From positions 1-62,788 of the forward strand of contig CANHCR010000010.1 of NCBI GenBank assembly GCA_947459205.1: a stretch of DNA of 62,788 nt, read 5' to 3'. Under the pieces are notes generated by a model. That model ran no database searches. It was given only the letters and a program-made list of their open reading frames with translations, and was not told the origin of the DNA. This stretch comes from Caryophanales bacterium. GTDB lineage: Bacteria; Bacillota; Bacilli; Paenibacillales; CANHCR01. Within the stretch, counting starts at the first letter, position 1. Each line of letters opens with the position of its first letter. The translations under genes and the position numbers were made by a program. Below, piece after piece: positions 27,993 to 38,900 of the stretch.

Positions 27993-30431
27993 TTATTTTC
28001 CCCTCTCAAATACGATTGCTGTTACTTGTTCGCCCTTCTCGAGCGGTAGAAGCGATTTGCCAGCCGACTTTCGGTCTTCGATTTTCAACTTCTCACTCGA
28101 CAGCGGATGATGCTGCCTGTTCGACGTGATTAAGCGGAACATTTTTTCCTCGCGCACAAAGAAAGCACAGATGAGGCTCGAACCATTCGACTTGACGCGC
28201 TTCGCATCTTTAAATTCGAACGTTTGAATACCGCGACCGTCACGTTTTTGCACAGGATAATCGAGCAACAAAGAGCTTTTCCCGTAACCAAGGTTAGAGA
28301 TTACGGCAATTTCGCCTTCCTCACCACTTACCAATAAAGCGGCTGCAATGCGATCATCATCTGCCAGTTTCATCCCGCGTACACCTGCTGCCGCGCGCCC
28401 CATCTCACTGACGCTGGATTCAGCAAAGCGAATCGCCATCCCTTTTTCACTAACGATAAATAGTTCCCGATTGTTATCGCTGAGCATCACTTGCACAACT
28501 TCATCGCCGTCATTCAGTTTGATGGCAGTGAGTCCCGCTTTTTTCTGTGAGAAATATTCGCCAAGCACGGTGCGCTTCACTTGACCACGTGCCGTCACAA
28601 ACAGCACCGTCTGCGGCTGTTGAAAATCTTTCAGTACGAACATTTGCACCACTCGGTCTTCCTTCTCGAACTGCACCAAGTTGACGAGCGCCGTGCCATT
28701 TTCCTTCCACTTTGACTCGTTAATTTGATGAACCGGGATGACGAACGACTGCCCACGCGCCGTGAAAATAAGCAGTTGATCGAGCGTGTTCGCATTGAAG
28801 AAGAAGCGCACAAAATCGCCTTCCTTCATCCCTGCACTATTCACATCGCTGCCTGACATGTCAAACGACTTCAGACTGCTGCGCTTAATGTATCCATCAT
28901 TAGTGAAGGCGAGCACAACTTCCTCGGAACTGACCATCACTTCAACATTTACTTTCAATTCTTCCATTTGCGCCTGAATTTGCGAGCGGCGTTCAATGCC
29001 GTACTTCTCGCGAATTTCATGCATCTCTTTTTTAATAACGCCCAGCAATTTCTTCGGACTAGCGAGAATCGCTTGCAGTTGATCAATCGTTTTGCTCACT
29101 TGGTCAAGTTCTTTCTCGACTGATGTAATCTCCAAATTGGTTAATCGGTACAATTGCAACGCCAAAATCGCGTCCGCCTGACGTTCTGTAAACTCGAAGC
29201 GTTCAACGAGATTTTTTTGCGCATCTTGGCGACTGCTCGAAGCGCGAATCGTTTTGATGACTTCATCCAAAATGTTAAGCGCCTTATGCAGTCCCTCGAG
29301 AATATGGGCGCGGTCAAGTGCACGTTCCAAATCAAACTCGGTGCGCTTCCTCACTACTTCCTTTTGGTGCTCGATATATGCTTGCAACATTTCGACAAGC
29401 CCAAGTTGACGCGGCGCTTTGCGGACAATCGCCACCATGTTAAAACTATAACTGCGTTGCAAGTCGGTCTTCTTCAGCAAATACGTAAGAATCCCTTGCG
29501 CATCCGCTTCTTTTTTTAGTTCGACAACTATTCGCAAGCCGTCGCGGCCGCTCTCATCGCGCACCTCGGCGATACCTTCGACCTTTTTGTCGATGCGGAT
29601 GTTCTCCATTTGCGTCACTAATTTTTGCTTGACGATGCCGTACGGAATTTCCGTAATGACAATTTGCTGACGACCGCCTTTGACATCCTGAATCTCGGTT
29701 TTCGCACGAATGTAAATTGAGCCTTTTCCTGTTCGGTACGCTTCTTTAATGCCTTCCAAACCAATGATAATGCCGCCCGTCGGAAAATCCGGCCCTTTGA
29801 CGATTTGCATCAAATCATCGAGCGTCGCATTCGGTTCGTCCATCAGCAACGTACAGGCATCGATCACCTCACGCAAATTATGAGACGGAATTTCACTGGC
29901 AAAACCAGTCGAAATACCAGTCACACCATTGACCAACAAATTCGGATATCGTGATGGCAAGACGCTCGGTTCATGCGTCGTATTATCAAAGTTTTCACGG
30001 AATAATACCGTTCGCTTGTCTATATCTCGCAGCAACTCTTTGGCGAGTTCCGACAAGCGCGCCTCGGTGTAACGCATCGCTGCTGGCGGATCGTCATCAA
30101 TCGAACCCCAGTTGCCATGACCGTCAATCAGCACGTGCGCCATTTTCCACGGCTGCGCCATTCGCACCATCGCCTCATAAATCGAACTATCGCCATGCGG
30201 ATGGTAGTTCCCCATTACGTCGCCGACTGTCTTCGCCGACTTGCGGTACGGTTTGTCATGCGTATTGCCGGAATCGTGCATTGCATAGAGTACACGCCGC
30301 TGCACGGGCTTCAAGCCGTCACGCACATCGGGAATCGCACGATCCTGAATCGTATATTTCGCGAATCGACCAAAGCGATCACCGACGATATCCTCCAAAT
30401 AAGCAGGCAGAAACTGCTCCAATATGTTCAA
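27993..30431 (-). CDS. parC: DNA topoisomerase IV subunit A (ParC)
   Basis: Breakage-reunion subunit (812 residues) of topoisomerase IV, which decatenates daughter chromosomes. The catalytic tyrosine is in AAMRYTEARLS. The quinolone-determining region HPHGDSSIYEAMVRMAQ has the susceptible-type Ser and Glu. The C-terminal part carries ParC-type beta-pinwheel repeats. The start is TTG with GGGTGAG upstream, 11 bp after parE. Pairing with the adjacent parE and the short C-terminal domain favour ParC over GyrA. Confidence 0.93.
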   Translation of the reverse strand: MNILEQFLPAYLEDIVGDRFGRFAKYTIQDRAIPDVRDGLKPVQRRVLYAMHDSGNTHDKPYRKSAKTVGDVMGNYHPHGDSSIYEAMVRMAQPWKMAHVLIDGHGNWGSIDDDPPAAMRYTEARLSELAKELLRDIDKRTVLFRENFDNTTHEPSVLPSRYPNLLVNGVTGISTGFASEIPSHNLREVIDACTLLMDEPNATLDDLMQIVKGPDFPTGGIIIGLEGIKEAYRTGKGSIYIRAKTEIQDVKGGRQQIVITEIPYGIVKQKLVTQMENIRIDKKVEGIAEVRDESGRDGLRIVVELKKEADAQGILTYLLKKTDLQRSYSFNMVAIVRKAPRQLGLVEMLQAYIEHQKEVVRKRTEFDLERALDRAHILEGLHKALNILDEVIKTIRASSSRQDAQKNLVERFEFTERQADAILALQLYRLTNLEITSVEKELDQVSKTIDQLQAILASPKKLLGVIKKEMHEIREKYGIERRSQIQAQMEELKVNVEVMVSSEEVVLAFTNDGYIKRSSLKSFDMSGSDVNSAGMKEGDFVRFFFNANTLDQLLIFTARGQSFVIPVHQINESKWKENGTALVNLVQFEKEDRVVQMFVLKDFQQPQTVLFVTARGQVKRTVLGEYFSQKKAGLTAIKLNDGDEVVQVMLSDNNRELFIVSEKGMAIRFAESSVSEMGRAAAGVRGMKLADDDRIAAALLVSGEEGEIAVISNLGYGKSSLLLDYPVQKRDGRGIQTFEFKDAKRVKSNGSSLICAFFVREEKMFRLITSNRQHHPLSSEKLKIEDRKSAGKSLLPLEKGEQVTAIVFERGK

Positions 30432-30442
30432 AGGCTCACCCT

Positions 30443-32410
30443 CTATTCTTCATACTCGGAAAAATCAACATTTTCGACTATCCATTTTTTGCGCGGTTCG
30501 GCGTTGTCACCCATCAGTACCGAAACTCGACGCTCCGCCTTGGCTGCATCTTCAATCTTCACCTGAATGAGCGTACGCGTTTCTGGATTCATCGTCGTTT
30601 CCCACAACTGTTCGGGATTCATCTCACCAAGACCTTTGTAGCGTTGCAACTCATAATTTTTGCCGAGCGGTTTGGTCGCTTCCTGCAATTGTTCATCCGT
30701 CCAGGCATACTGAATTTCCGTCTTCTTACCGCCCTTTTTTGTAATTTTATATAGCGGTGGCTGAGCGATGAACACCTTGCCAGCATCGATCAACTGCTTC
30801 ATATAGCGATAGAAAAACGTCAGCATCAACACCTGAATATGCGCACCGTCCATATCGGCATCGGTCATAATAATTACTTTGTCATAGTTGCAATCATTCA
30901 GTTCAAAATCACTGCCAACACCAGCACCAAGCGCCAAAATAATGGCTTGAAACTCTTCATTTTTGACAATCTCAGAGAGCGCCTTTTTCTCCGTATTCAT
31001 TGGTTTCCCTTTAAGCGGCAAAATCGCCTGATACTTCGACTCTCGTCCCTGCTTAGCCGAACCGCCCGCCGAATCTCCCTCAACAATGAACAGTTCGTTT
31101 TTCGAAAAATCTTTCGATTGTGCCGGCGTCAACTTACCGCCGAGATTCGAACTAAGCGCCTTGCCTTTTTTGCCACTGCGAATTTCCTCGCGCGCTTTAC
31201 GTGCCGCCTCGCGTGCTTTCGCCGCTTGCACCGATTTTTTCAGCAACATTTGCGCGACATCTGGATTTTCCTCCAAATAAATCGCCATTTTATCAGTGAC
31301 GACCGCATCGACCGCAGCCCGCGCCGAATCACTGCCGAGTTTGTCTTTCGTCTGTCCGACAAATTCTACTTCGCTCATTTTAATATTGATGACGCACATC
31401 AAACCTTCACGCAAATCGCCGCCCTCAAGGTTTTTATCCTTCTCCTTGAGAATACCCGCCTTGCGTGCATATTCATTCAAAATTCTTGTATAAGCCGTTT
31501 TAAAACCAGTCTCATGCGTACCGCCGCCACGCGTCGGAATCGAGTTAACGAAGGATGCAATCGTCTCCGCATAACCGCTGTTGTACTGAAGTGAAATCTC
31601 CACTTCAACACCGTCTCGATCAGCTGAGAAATGAATGACGGGATGCAAAACTGGTTTGTCCTCGTTCAAAAACGCAACGAATTGGCGCGCCCCACCTTCA
31701 TAAGCGAATTCCACATTCGCATCGGACCGATCATCTTTTAACGTAATCGTCAAGCCTGTATTCAGAAATGCGATTTCCTGCAAACGCTCTGCCAGCAAAT
31801 CGTAAGAAATAATCGTCGTCGAAAATACACGTTTATCCGGTTTGAACGTAATTTTTGTTCCTGTACGGCGTGTGTTGCCGATAATTTCGAGCCCCGTAAC
31901 AGGTTCGCCAACTTTTTCGGTCCCTTTTTCATCGATTGAATACTCAAAACGTTGGCGATGAATTTTGCCTTCACGGCAAATTTCCACCTCAAACCACTCG
32001 GAGAGCGCGTTCGTCACCGAAGCTCCGACACCATGCAAACCGCCCGACTTCTTGTATCCGCCACCGCCAAACTTACCACCCGCATGGAGAATCGTAAATA
32101 CGACCTGCGGAGTCGGTACGCCTTTTTCATGCATCTCCGTCGGCACACCGCGCCCGTTGTCAACGACCGTAATCGCGTTGTCCTTATGGATGATGACATC
32201 GATTTTGTTGCATGGCGAATCATCGTTCATGAACTCGTCAACTGCATTGTCAACAATTTCCCAAACGAGATGATGCAAACCGCTCGGACCAGTACTGCCG
32301 ATATACATCCCTGGTCGTACCCGAACTGCCTGTAACCCTTCCAAAACCTGAATGTCCTTGGCGCCGTACGTGGCCGCACCGCCGGCGAACAAATCAAATG
32401 AATCTGCCAA
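30443..32410 (-). CDS. parE: DNA topoisomerase IV subunit B (ParE)
   Basis: ATPase subunit of topoisomerase IV, 655 residues. The GHKL ATPase has EIVDNAVDEF, DNGRGVP and GGLHGVGASVTNAL. The TOPRIM domain has FIVEGDSAGGSAKQGR and IIMTDADMDGAHI. The C-terminal AERRVSVLMGDNAEPRKKW segment matches ParE-type ends. The start is TTG at 32410 with GGGGTGA 6 nt upstream. It is followed by parC, giving a parE-parC operon. Confidence 0.94.
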   Translation of the reverse strand: MADSFDLFAGGAATYGAKDIQVLEGLQAVRVRPGMYIGSTGPSGLHHLVWEIVDNAVDEFMNDDSPCNKIDVIIHKDNAITVVDNGRGVPTEMHEKGVPTPQVVFTILHAGGKFGGGGYKKSGGLHGVGASVTNALSEWFEVEICREGKIHRQRFEYSIDEKGTEKVGEPVTGLEIIGNTRRTGTKITFKPDKRVFSTTIISYDLLAERLQEIAFLNTGLTITLKDDRSDANVEFAYEGGARQFVAFLNEDKPVLHPVIHFSADRDGVEVEISLQYNSGYAETIASFVNSIPTRGGGTHETGFKTAYTRILNEYARKAGILKEKDKNLEGGDLREGLMCVINIKMSEVEFVGQTKDKLGSDSARAAVDAVVTDKMAIYLEENPDVAQMLLKKSVQAAKAREAARKAREEIRSGKKGKALSSNLGGKLTPAQSKDFSKNELFIVEGDSAGGSAKQGRESKYQAILPLKGKPMNTEKKALSEIVKNEEFQAIILALGAGVGSDFELNDCNYDKVIIMTDADMDGAHIQVLMLTFFYRYMKQLIDAGKVFIAQPPLYKITKKGGKKTEIQYAWTDEQLQEATKPLGKNYELQRYKGLGEMNPEQLWETTMNPETRTLIQVKIEDAAKAERRVSVLMGDNAEPRKKWIVENVDFSEYEE

Positions 32411-32424
32411 ACTTGTTCACCCCA

Positions 32425-33414
32425 TCAATAAATATCTTGCTTCGTAAATACACGGAACGAAATGGCTAAAGCAATCAATGACCAGACCGACAAAACGACC
32501 AATGAAAAGGTCAAATCCATGCCGGCAATCGGCGGGTTCTCACCGCTCAAATATTGAATCAAATTGAGATTGACCATAAAGAAATATTTGGCCTCTTCCC
32601 ACGACTGCACCATGTTCGCCAATATTACACCAGAAATAATGGCCGCCAGCATAATGCCCATCGAGACCGCTGCACTGCGGACGAGAACGGACACCATCAT
32701 AGCCATTATACCGACACAAATCGCAGAAAACCACGCCAAACCGAATTCCATTAATATATATTGCCAAGATGCGACGACGTGAACGTTGCTCGTATCGACA
32801 TCAGAGCCGACCACTTGGAAGCCGACGAGCACTGGCGCATTCCAGCCCCCATATCCGAATAACACGCCGGATATGAGGTATGCCAGCAGTAAGACGGCCA
32901 GCACCGTCAGCGAAATATAGAAGATAAGCGTCACCAGCTTGGACAACAATATTTTCCACCTTGATACAGGCCTGGATACGAGCAGTTTGATGGTGCCGCT
33001 CGACAATTCAGACGAGACGATATCGGCTGCAAGAATCACGACCAACAAAGGCAAAAACAATGTCACCGAGTTTTCCATAAACTCACGGGCAAACGTCACC
33101 GCATTCGGAGCCGTTGGGTCGATATCTTTCTCCAAATAGTACTGTAATTGCTGGACAGTAACGCGGAACCACTTCTTCCATTCTTCTGGCACGCGACTGC
33201 TGCTCATGCGGTTCGTATAATCGGAAATTTGCTGTTGTACTGCAACCCGCCAATCATCTGTGCCGAGCTGCGCGCGCACATTTTGTGCGACCTTCATCTG
33301 TGCGAATGTGAAAATCGGGATCAGAATCGCCAAAATGATAAGAATCACAAAAAAGCGTTTCTTGTACCACATTTTCAATGTTTCATTTTGCACCAAAGAG
33401 AACAAACTATTCAA
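32425..33414 (-). CDS. ABC-2 type exporter permease
   Basis: Membrane subunit of about 329 residues with six predicted helices and a large extracellular loop after the first helix. Segments include FFVILIILAILIPIFTFAQM, ADIVSSELSSGTIKLLVSRP (the cytoplasmic coupling region typical of ABC-2 permeases) and SLVVLSVWSLIALAISFRVF. It overlaps the ATPase gene; TTG 33414 has AGGTGAG upstream, and a GTG 9 nt earlier is the alternative. With the ATPase it resembles BcrAB/YhaQP-type exporters; substrate unknown. Confidence 0.88.
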   Translation of the reverse strand: MNSLFSLVQNETLKMWYKKRFFVILIILAILIPIFTFAQMKVAQNVRAQLGTDDWRVAVQQQISDYTNRMSSSRVPEEWKKWFRVTVQQLQYYLEKDIDPTAPNAVTFAREFMENSVTLFLPLLVVILAADIVSSELSSGTIKLLVSRPVSRWKILLSKLVTLIFYISLTVLAVLLLAYLISGVLFGYGGWNAPVLVGFQVVGSDVDTSNVHVVASWQYILMEFGLAWFSAICVGIMAMMVSVLVRSAAVSMGIMLAAIISGVILANMVQSWEEAKYFFMVNLNLIQYLSGENPPIAGMDLTFSLVVLSVWSLIALAISFRVFTKQDIY

Positions 33415-34375
33415 TTTTCTCACCTGCCGTCATCGTTAAGAACAGTTGTTCCAACGTAGGATTTTTCCATTCGATTGCGAGCACATCGATACCGGCGGTC
33501 GTCAAGCGGCGATTGAGCACTGGCACATCCTGCTGGCTCATATCCGTGACTATGATACTATTCTCTGTTTCGCCGGCTATTCCTTCTAATTCAATCGGTC
33601 CATCGAGAATTTTCGCATTTTCGTGGGCTGCGATCGTCTCACGGGCTAGCGTTTCCTGCTCCGGACGCACTTGCCATACCACTGCTTTCGGCGCCTGCGA
33701 AATCATCTGCTCAACGCCACCTTCGAAAATAATGCTCCCATGGCTAATAATCGCCACCCGGTCGCACATCGTTTGAATTTCGCTGAGCAAATGACTGGAG
33801 ATGAATATACTAAGCCCATCATCAGCCAATTTGCGGATAAACTCGCGCAATTCTTTAATGCCAGCAGGATCAAGTCCGTTCGTCGGTTCATCGAGAATAA
33901 GCAACTTCGGTTTGCATAGTAAAGCCTGCGCAATACCAAGGCGCTGACGCATGCCGAGCGAGTACGTTTTGACCTTGTCATGAATTCGCTGATCCATACC
34001 GACAATCTCCACCACTTCGCGAATACGCTGCTCACCAGTATTAGGCAACATGCGCGCATAGTGTTCAAGGTTTTGCCAGCCCGTCATGTAACTATAAAGT
34101 TCGGGATTTTCGACAATACAGCCAACATAGCGAAGCGCCTGGTTGTGTTGGTACTGCACGTCGTAGCCGCAAATTTCAATAGCCCCAGAAGTCGGTTTGA
34201 TCAAATCAACGAGCATGCGGATCGTTGTCGTCTTGCCTGAGCCATTCGGTCCGAGAAAACCGAAAATCTCACCTTCGTTGACGGTGAACGAAACGCCCTT
34301 GATGATAAGCTTCTTGCCGATTTTTTTCTTGACATCTTTGACCGACAAAACAGGTGTTGTCGATTGTGCGTTCAT
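33407..34375 (-). CDS. ABC exporter ATP-binding protein (BcrA/CcmA-like)
   Basis: ATPase of 322 residues: Walker A GPNGSGKTTTIR, signature YSLGMRQRLGIA, Walker B LLILDEPTNGLD, switch SSHLLSE. The ~90-residue C-terminal extension is common in bacitracin/lantibiotic-type and NatA-like exporters. AGGGGGG precedes the ATG. Together with the overlapping ABC-2 permease gene it forms a complete exporter. It sits 12 bp after the SGNH hydrolase gene. Confidence 0.9.
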   Translation of the reverse strand: MNAQSTTPVLSVKDVKKKIGKKLIIKGVSFTVNEGEIFGFLGPNGSGKTTTIRMLVDLIKPTSGAIEICGYDVQYQHNQALRYVGCIVENPELYSYMTGWQNLEHYARMLPNTGEQRIREVVEIVGMDQRIHDKVKTYSLGMRQRLGIAQALLCKPKLLILDEPTNGLDPAGIKELREFIRKLADDGLSIFISSHLLSEIQTMCDRVAIISHGSIIFEGGVEQMISQAPKAVVWQVRPEQETLARETIAAHENAKILDGPIELEGIAGETENSIIVTDMSQQDVPVLNRRLTTAGIDVLAIEWKNPTLEQLFLTMTAGEKIE

Positions 34376-34387
34376 CCTATTGCCCCC

Positions 34388-35164
34388 CTATTCGATAACC
34401 TGGACGATTCGTTTTGCAATCCGCTCATAACCCATCTGATTCGGATGAAATTGATCGGCCGACAAATATTCTTTCAAGTTTTTCGTAAACAAATCATAAC
34501 TAGGAACAAACGTCATTTGTGGATACTGATTCAGCAAGGCAAACACCGCGGCGTTCCATTGCTGAACGGCGAGCGAACTTTGTGCACCGTTATCGAGTTC
34601 GGCGAACGGATTATAAAGACCGACATAATACAGTTCAGCCTTCGGATTCAATTCGTTGACTGTCGCTAGGATGGTTTCAAGTCGCTTGAGCGCATCAGGC
34701 ATCCGTTGTTCGATTACACTCACATCGACCTCATCTTGGCCGAGGTTGAACAAATCGTTGCCGCCGATCGTCAGCACGATCATATTTGCCTGCCGAAGCG
34801 TGTACCGAACCCCTTTTTGCTCAAGCAGTTCAAGCAATTGATCGGTTCGATGCCCGCCCACCGCCATGTTTCCGATGACATTTACCGGTTGACCGACGAC
34901 AGGTTCCAAATACTCTTTGACATAGCCGATATAGCCTTTGCCTGTCTCATCACCTGTGCCTTTCGTCAGCGAATCGCCGATGCCGACCAGTTGTACCTTA
35001 TCTGCCTTTAATGGCGCCGAATTACCGACGGGTCCACTTAAAATCGGTGATGCTTGTGGATACAAAATATCTTTGATTGCGTAGCCGAATCCGCCTGCCA
35101 ACAAGAGTGTAACGACGAGCGAAAACAAGCCGATGACGAGCCATAAGTTGCGTGAACGTTGCAT
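34388..35164 (-). CDS. Membrane-anchored SGNH/GDSL-family hydrolase
   Basis: Esterase/lipase-type hydrolase of 258 residues. It has an N-terminal signal anchor (about residues 6-28), block I GIGDSLTKGTGD with the nucleophile Ser, block II GNMAVGGHRTDQL, block III TIGGNDLF and block V DQFHPNQMG with the Asp/His pair. The active site is outside the membrane. I place the start at ATG 35164, with AAAGGAGG 9 nt upstream. The first gene of the run with the exporter and parEC. Natural substrate unknown; lipids, acetylated wall sugars or acyl esters are options. Confidence 0.9.
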   Translation of the reverse strand: MQRSRNLWLVIGLFSLVVTLLLAGGFGYAIKDILYPQASPILSGPVGNSAPLKADKVQLVGIGDSLTKGTGDETGKGYIGYVKEYLEPVVGQPVNVIGNMAVGGHRTDQLLELLEQKGVRYTLRQANMIVLTIGGNDLFNLGQDEVDVSVIEQRMPDALKRLETILATVNELNPKAELYYVGLYNPFAELDNGAQSSLAVQQWNAAVFALLNQYPQMTFVPSYDLFTKNLKEYLSADQFHPNQMGYERIAKRIVQVIE

Positions 35165-35384
35165 GATTCGCTTCCTCCTTTGAGTTGTTTTTTTGTGAAT
35201 AAAAAGCACCTACACTAATAGCGTACTAGTTATACAAAACTTTTGCAAACCGCTGTAACCAAACCACAATTCCACACATTTTTTTGATAATTCGCCCATA
35301 TCTAAACGATACGATAAGAGAGTATCAACGTATAAAAAACAGGTAATTAATAAAATTCATGACACAACAAGGGAGGAAAGAATC

Positions 35385-35896
35385 ATGTAGAATTGAAAGA
35401 AATGGATGTTGCCGATTGTCACGGGGGTTTCGGTTGTGCTGATTGCCAGCGTGTTCACCGCGCTTGCGGTCGTCAACGATGATTCGAAAGACAAGAGTAT
35501 GGACGGCGCGCTTTACGAGCATCGCGAATGGTATGGCGGTGATGGCACGGCAGGCACGGTGGAAAAAGAGGACCTAGCCACGAGGCAAGCATCGAGCACC
35601 GAACTTTGATGACTTTGCTTGTGGAAAAGTATAGTGTAGACACAAAAGCAGCCTGGGATTCAGCGTTGATGAAAGATGGTGAATGGCAAAGACCAGCGCG
35701 AAACGCCGAACAACGCGACGCTCACGATGCACTGCGCGATGCTCGCAAGCAAGCCGAGGATGACTTGCGTGCTGCGCTCGAGGCGAAGGATGCCATTAAG
35801 ATTAAAACAGTTCTGGCAGCGCTCTTGAAGTCCATCGATGCGCACAACAAGCAAATGAAACAAGAGATTGCCGATGTGAAAGCGGCGACGAACTAA
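35385..35896 (+). pseudogene. Degraded gene for a small secreted or membrane protein
   Basis: GGGAGG is followed by an ATG (35385) that is directly followed by TAG, and two codons later by TGA. After these the frame runs KKWMLPIVTGVSVVLIA, a typical basic-plus-hydrophobic signal peptide, to 35609. A second frame (35606-35896) continues with LVEKYSVDTKAAWDSAL and a Lys/Ala/Asp-rich helical end. The simplest reading is one gene with two nonsense changes after its start and a frameshift near 35590-35606. The intact protein would have been about 170 residues. I do not recognise the family. A terminator follows. Confidence 0.65.
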
Positions 35897-35917
35897 ACGG
35901 ATAAAGAGTTGTTCATT

Positions 35918-35952
35918 AAACAGGGCACACCTTTGCGGTATGCCCTGTTTTT
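35918..35952. terminator. Bidirectional intrinsic terminator
   Basis: CAGGGCA (35921-35927) pairs with TGCCCTG (35941-35947), extended by flanking AAA/TTT, with TTTTTAT on the plus side and a T-rich continuation on the minus side. It separates the degraded gene from the converging dynA gene. Confidence 0.8.
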
Positions 35953-35957
35953 ATCTA

Positions 35958-38900
35958 CTATATTTCCCGGAAAGCGGCGGCTAATTGCTGTAAAGCGCCT
36001 GTATCCGCCACTTGCTCCGCCGACTGTTCCACTTGCTCGACATACAACGATAAACTGTCAATGATATGCTGTACAAGTTTTCGAAGTTGTCCCTCAAACG
36101 CCTCGCGATAGTGATTGAACATCTGCTCGCTATTTTTATCGACAAATCGGTCGAGCGCAGGTAATACGAGTTGCTCCAACTGCGCGCGCAGACGCACACT
36201 GCCGTTTTCAGCAAAGAACGCTTTGCTGCTCCGATATTGTTTGGCTAACCAGGCTAGATCGATGTCACACTGAAAGGTGTCGGCAAACAAAGCCGATGCA
36301 AACGGTGAAACACTAAATGGTGCAGTATAAGTGGACCACTGTTCGCGAATGTCAGCCTGCATCCGCTCGCCCGTCTGCTCCAATTCGGTACGCATGTGCT
36401 GCTCCATACGTAGCGCAGTAGCCTGTAACTCGCGCGTTGCTTCAGTTTGCATCTGCGCCAACAAATCGAACCATGCGGCGCGCATCGCCTGCGAAGAATC
36501 GCGCAGGTCTTCACGCAATGCCGCGGGGTTGAAACTTCGCGCAAACCGTTCTCCAAAAGCGAAACGTTGGCGCTGTTTGACGTAGTAAATCAATTCTTCG
36601 TTTTCTCTGCGCAAAGCAGCGAACAAATGGCTGCCGTCGCGGCTGGCAAACGTCTCGCGCCATTTCGCCAAATGCAAACGCATCGACTCCAATTCACGCT
36701 GCTTTTGCTGTTCATCATTGTGCGCAAACGTGAGCAAGCGCTGCAAACTTTGCTCCGTCGCAGCAAGTTCTTGTTCAGCACCGTAACAAAGCAATGCGGC
36801 CAACTGCTCGCGGATAAACCGATAAAAAGCCTGTTCAAATGCGAGCAAACCCGTTTCAGAGAGCGACTGCGTCGATGCACTCGTCTTGGCAAGCAAGCCA
36901 TTTTGACTCGACAAAGGGAACAGTTTCGGATTTTGGATACCGAACTGCGCCAACTGCGCGCGCACATGTTCGCACACATGCTGCAATTCTTCCGTCGATT
37001 CCGCCAAGTCGGCCGCATTGATAACGAACAGCATTTTGTCCAATTGGAAACGGTCTTTGACGCGTCCAAGTTGCACAAGGAAATCGCGATCCGCCTGCGA
37101 AAAGGCGTGATTGTAATAGGTGACGAACAAAATCACATCTGCATTTTTGATGTATTCAAACGAAACGTGGGTGTGTCGCGCATTGACCGAGTCGGCGCCA
37201 GGCGTATCTACTAACGAAATACGATTGCGTGTCAATTCGTTGTCATGATGGACTTGAATGTCCTCGACAAAGCAGGAACGACGCTCATCGGCAACATACG
37301 GCGCAAAGTCGTCCACCGCACAGCGAATACTCGAACCGAGCAGCGATTGCGATTGCGCCCAACCTTCATGTACGGCCTGCAAAAACGACAAATGTGGTCT
37401 GCCCTTCACGCTGACGTCTGCCGCCGTGATTGTCGGAATTGCCTTCAAACCTTCTGCAAACGTATGGCATGGTACGCCTAGCAGTTTCAACGAATGCAGA
37501 ACATCGTCTGCTAAACGCTGTTCCGTTTTCATCCGCACCTGTACCGTTCCGTGTGGGTATTCCACATTCCCAGGGACAATCTGGTTGATGGCAGCCGTCG
37601 TCGGGTTCGGCGATACAGGCAATAACGATGTGCCCATCAAAGCGTTGGCGAACGATGACTTACCAGCGCTGAACGCTCCGAACAAGGCAGCAGTGAACGC
37701 GCGGTTTTGTAGTTGCGTACGTTTTCCTTCAAGTGCGGTCAGCGATTGAGCCAACAATGGCATTTGCCGGACACATTCAATCGCTCGATCAAGGCGACTC
37801 AACATCGTATCGACTATGTGATCATCTGCAATGGATTCAGTATCATCATCTAGTGTCGACTTCGGTATCTCAACCACTGTCGCGCGTGGTGAACCTTGCC
37901 ATTCTTCAAGTAACAATGACTCATCTGGCGTCGGGATTTGCGGCAACAGCTGCTCGGTTGCGCCGCCTACGGTCACGTGCTGCTGCAAATCATGCGCGAC
38001 TTGAGCCAATTTTTCTTCCAATGACGCAAGTTGCCGTTCGAGGGACAGTGTTCGCTCACACGCTTCCATTTCAGTCCGCACTAACTCAACCTGCTGCTCA
38101 TCAAGTGCAAGCCACTGCTGTTCAATCGAGCCAAGTACAGTAACCACCGACTGTCTGATGCGCCGCTTGGTCTCCTCGGCGAGATCTGCACAATAATTCA
38201 AGAGGGCCTCGCCACTATCTAGCGCCCCCACTTTCATGCGCGAACGCAGAAATTCGCCATCGATTCCATGAACGAGTGTCGATGCGATTCGCTCATGCCA
38301 TGTCTCTAGCGACCAATTTAGTTCGCCAAGCAACTGATTCAGCAATGCAATCGCATGGAAAATGATTTGCGTCTCCACTTGCGTTGCGAACGATTCTGTA
38401 AACTGTGCAGTCCGCTCTGCACGCACCTCTTCCGTACTTTTACCGAACCAAAGGAAGCCGCTGCGAAACGACGGTTTTTGTGACTCTAAATACGCTTTCG
38501 CCAATTCGCGAAGCGGAGCGGGCGTCAACGGTGCGTTCTGTAACAAGCGGTCCATGTCATTTTGGAATGTAAATGTTCGCTCGCTACGCTTTCCTGCTAG
38601 TTGCGTCATTTGCTTGGTCAATTGTTCGTAACGACCACGAATCTGTGCAACGTCGATCCCGTCAAGCTGTGCATGCAACATTCGACGCTCATCCGCCTGC
38701 TGTTCACGAATAAACTGCACATGTTCATCGATCAATTGCTTTATCGATGCTGCCACACTTAACTGATGAACCGCGTTCGTGTTACCTGCAAAATCGCGCA
38801 ATAAGTTTTGCATTAAAGGAAACTGATTCAGCGGATGATCATCGTATTTTGCCGACATAAACAGAAACCCTGCCGGTTCGATGCCCCAAAGAGCGAACGA

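Noticed and set aside
29951-31594. Long plus-strand open frames opposite parC and parE
   Set aside because: They are antisense shadows of strongly conserved topoisomerase genes, with no ribosome sites and low-complexity, basic products.
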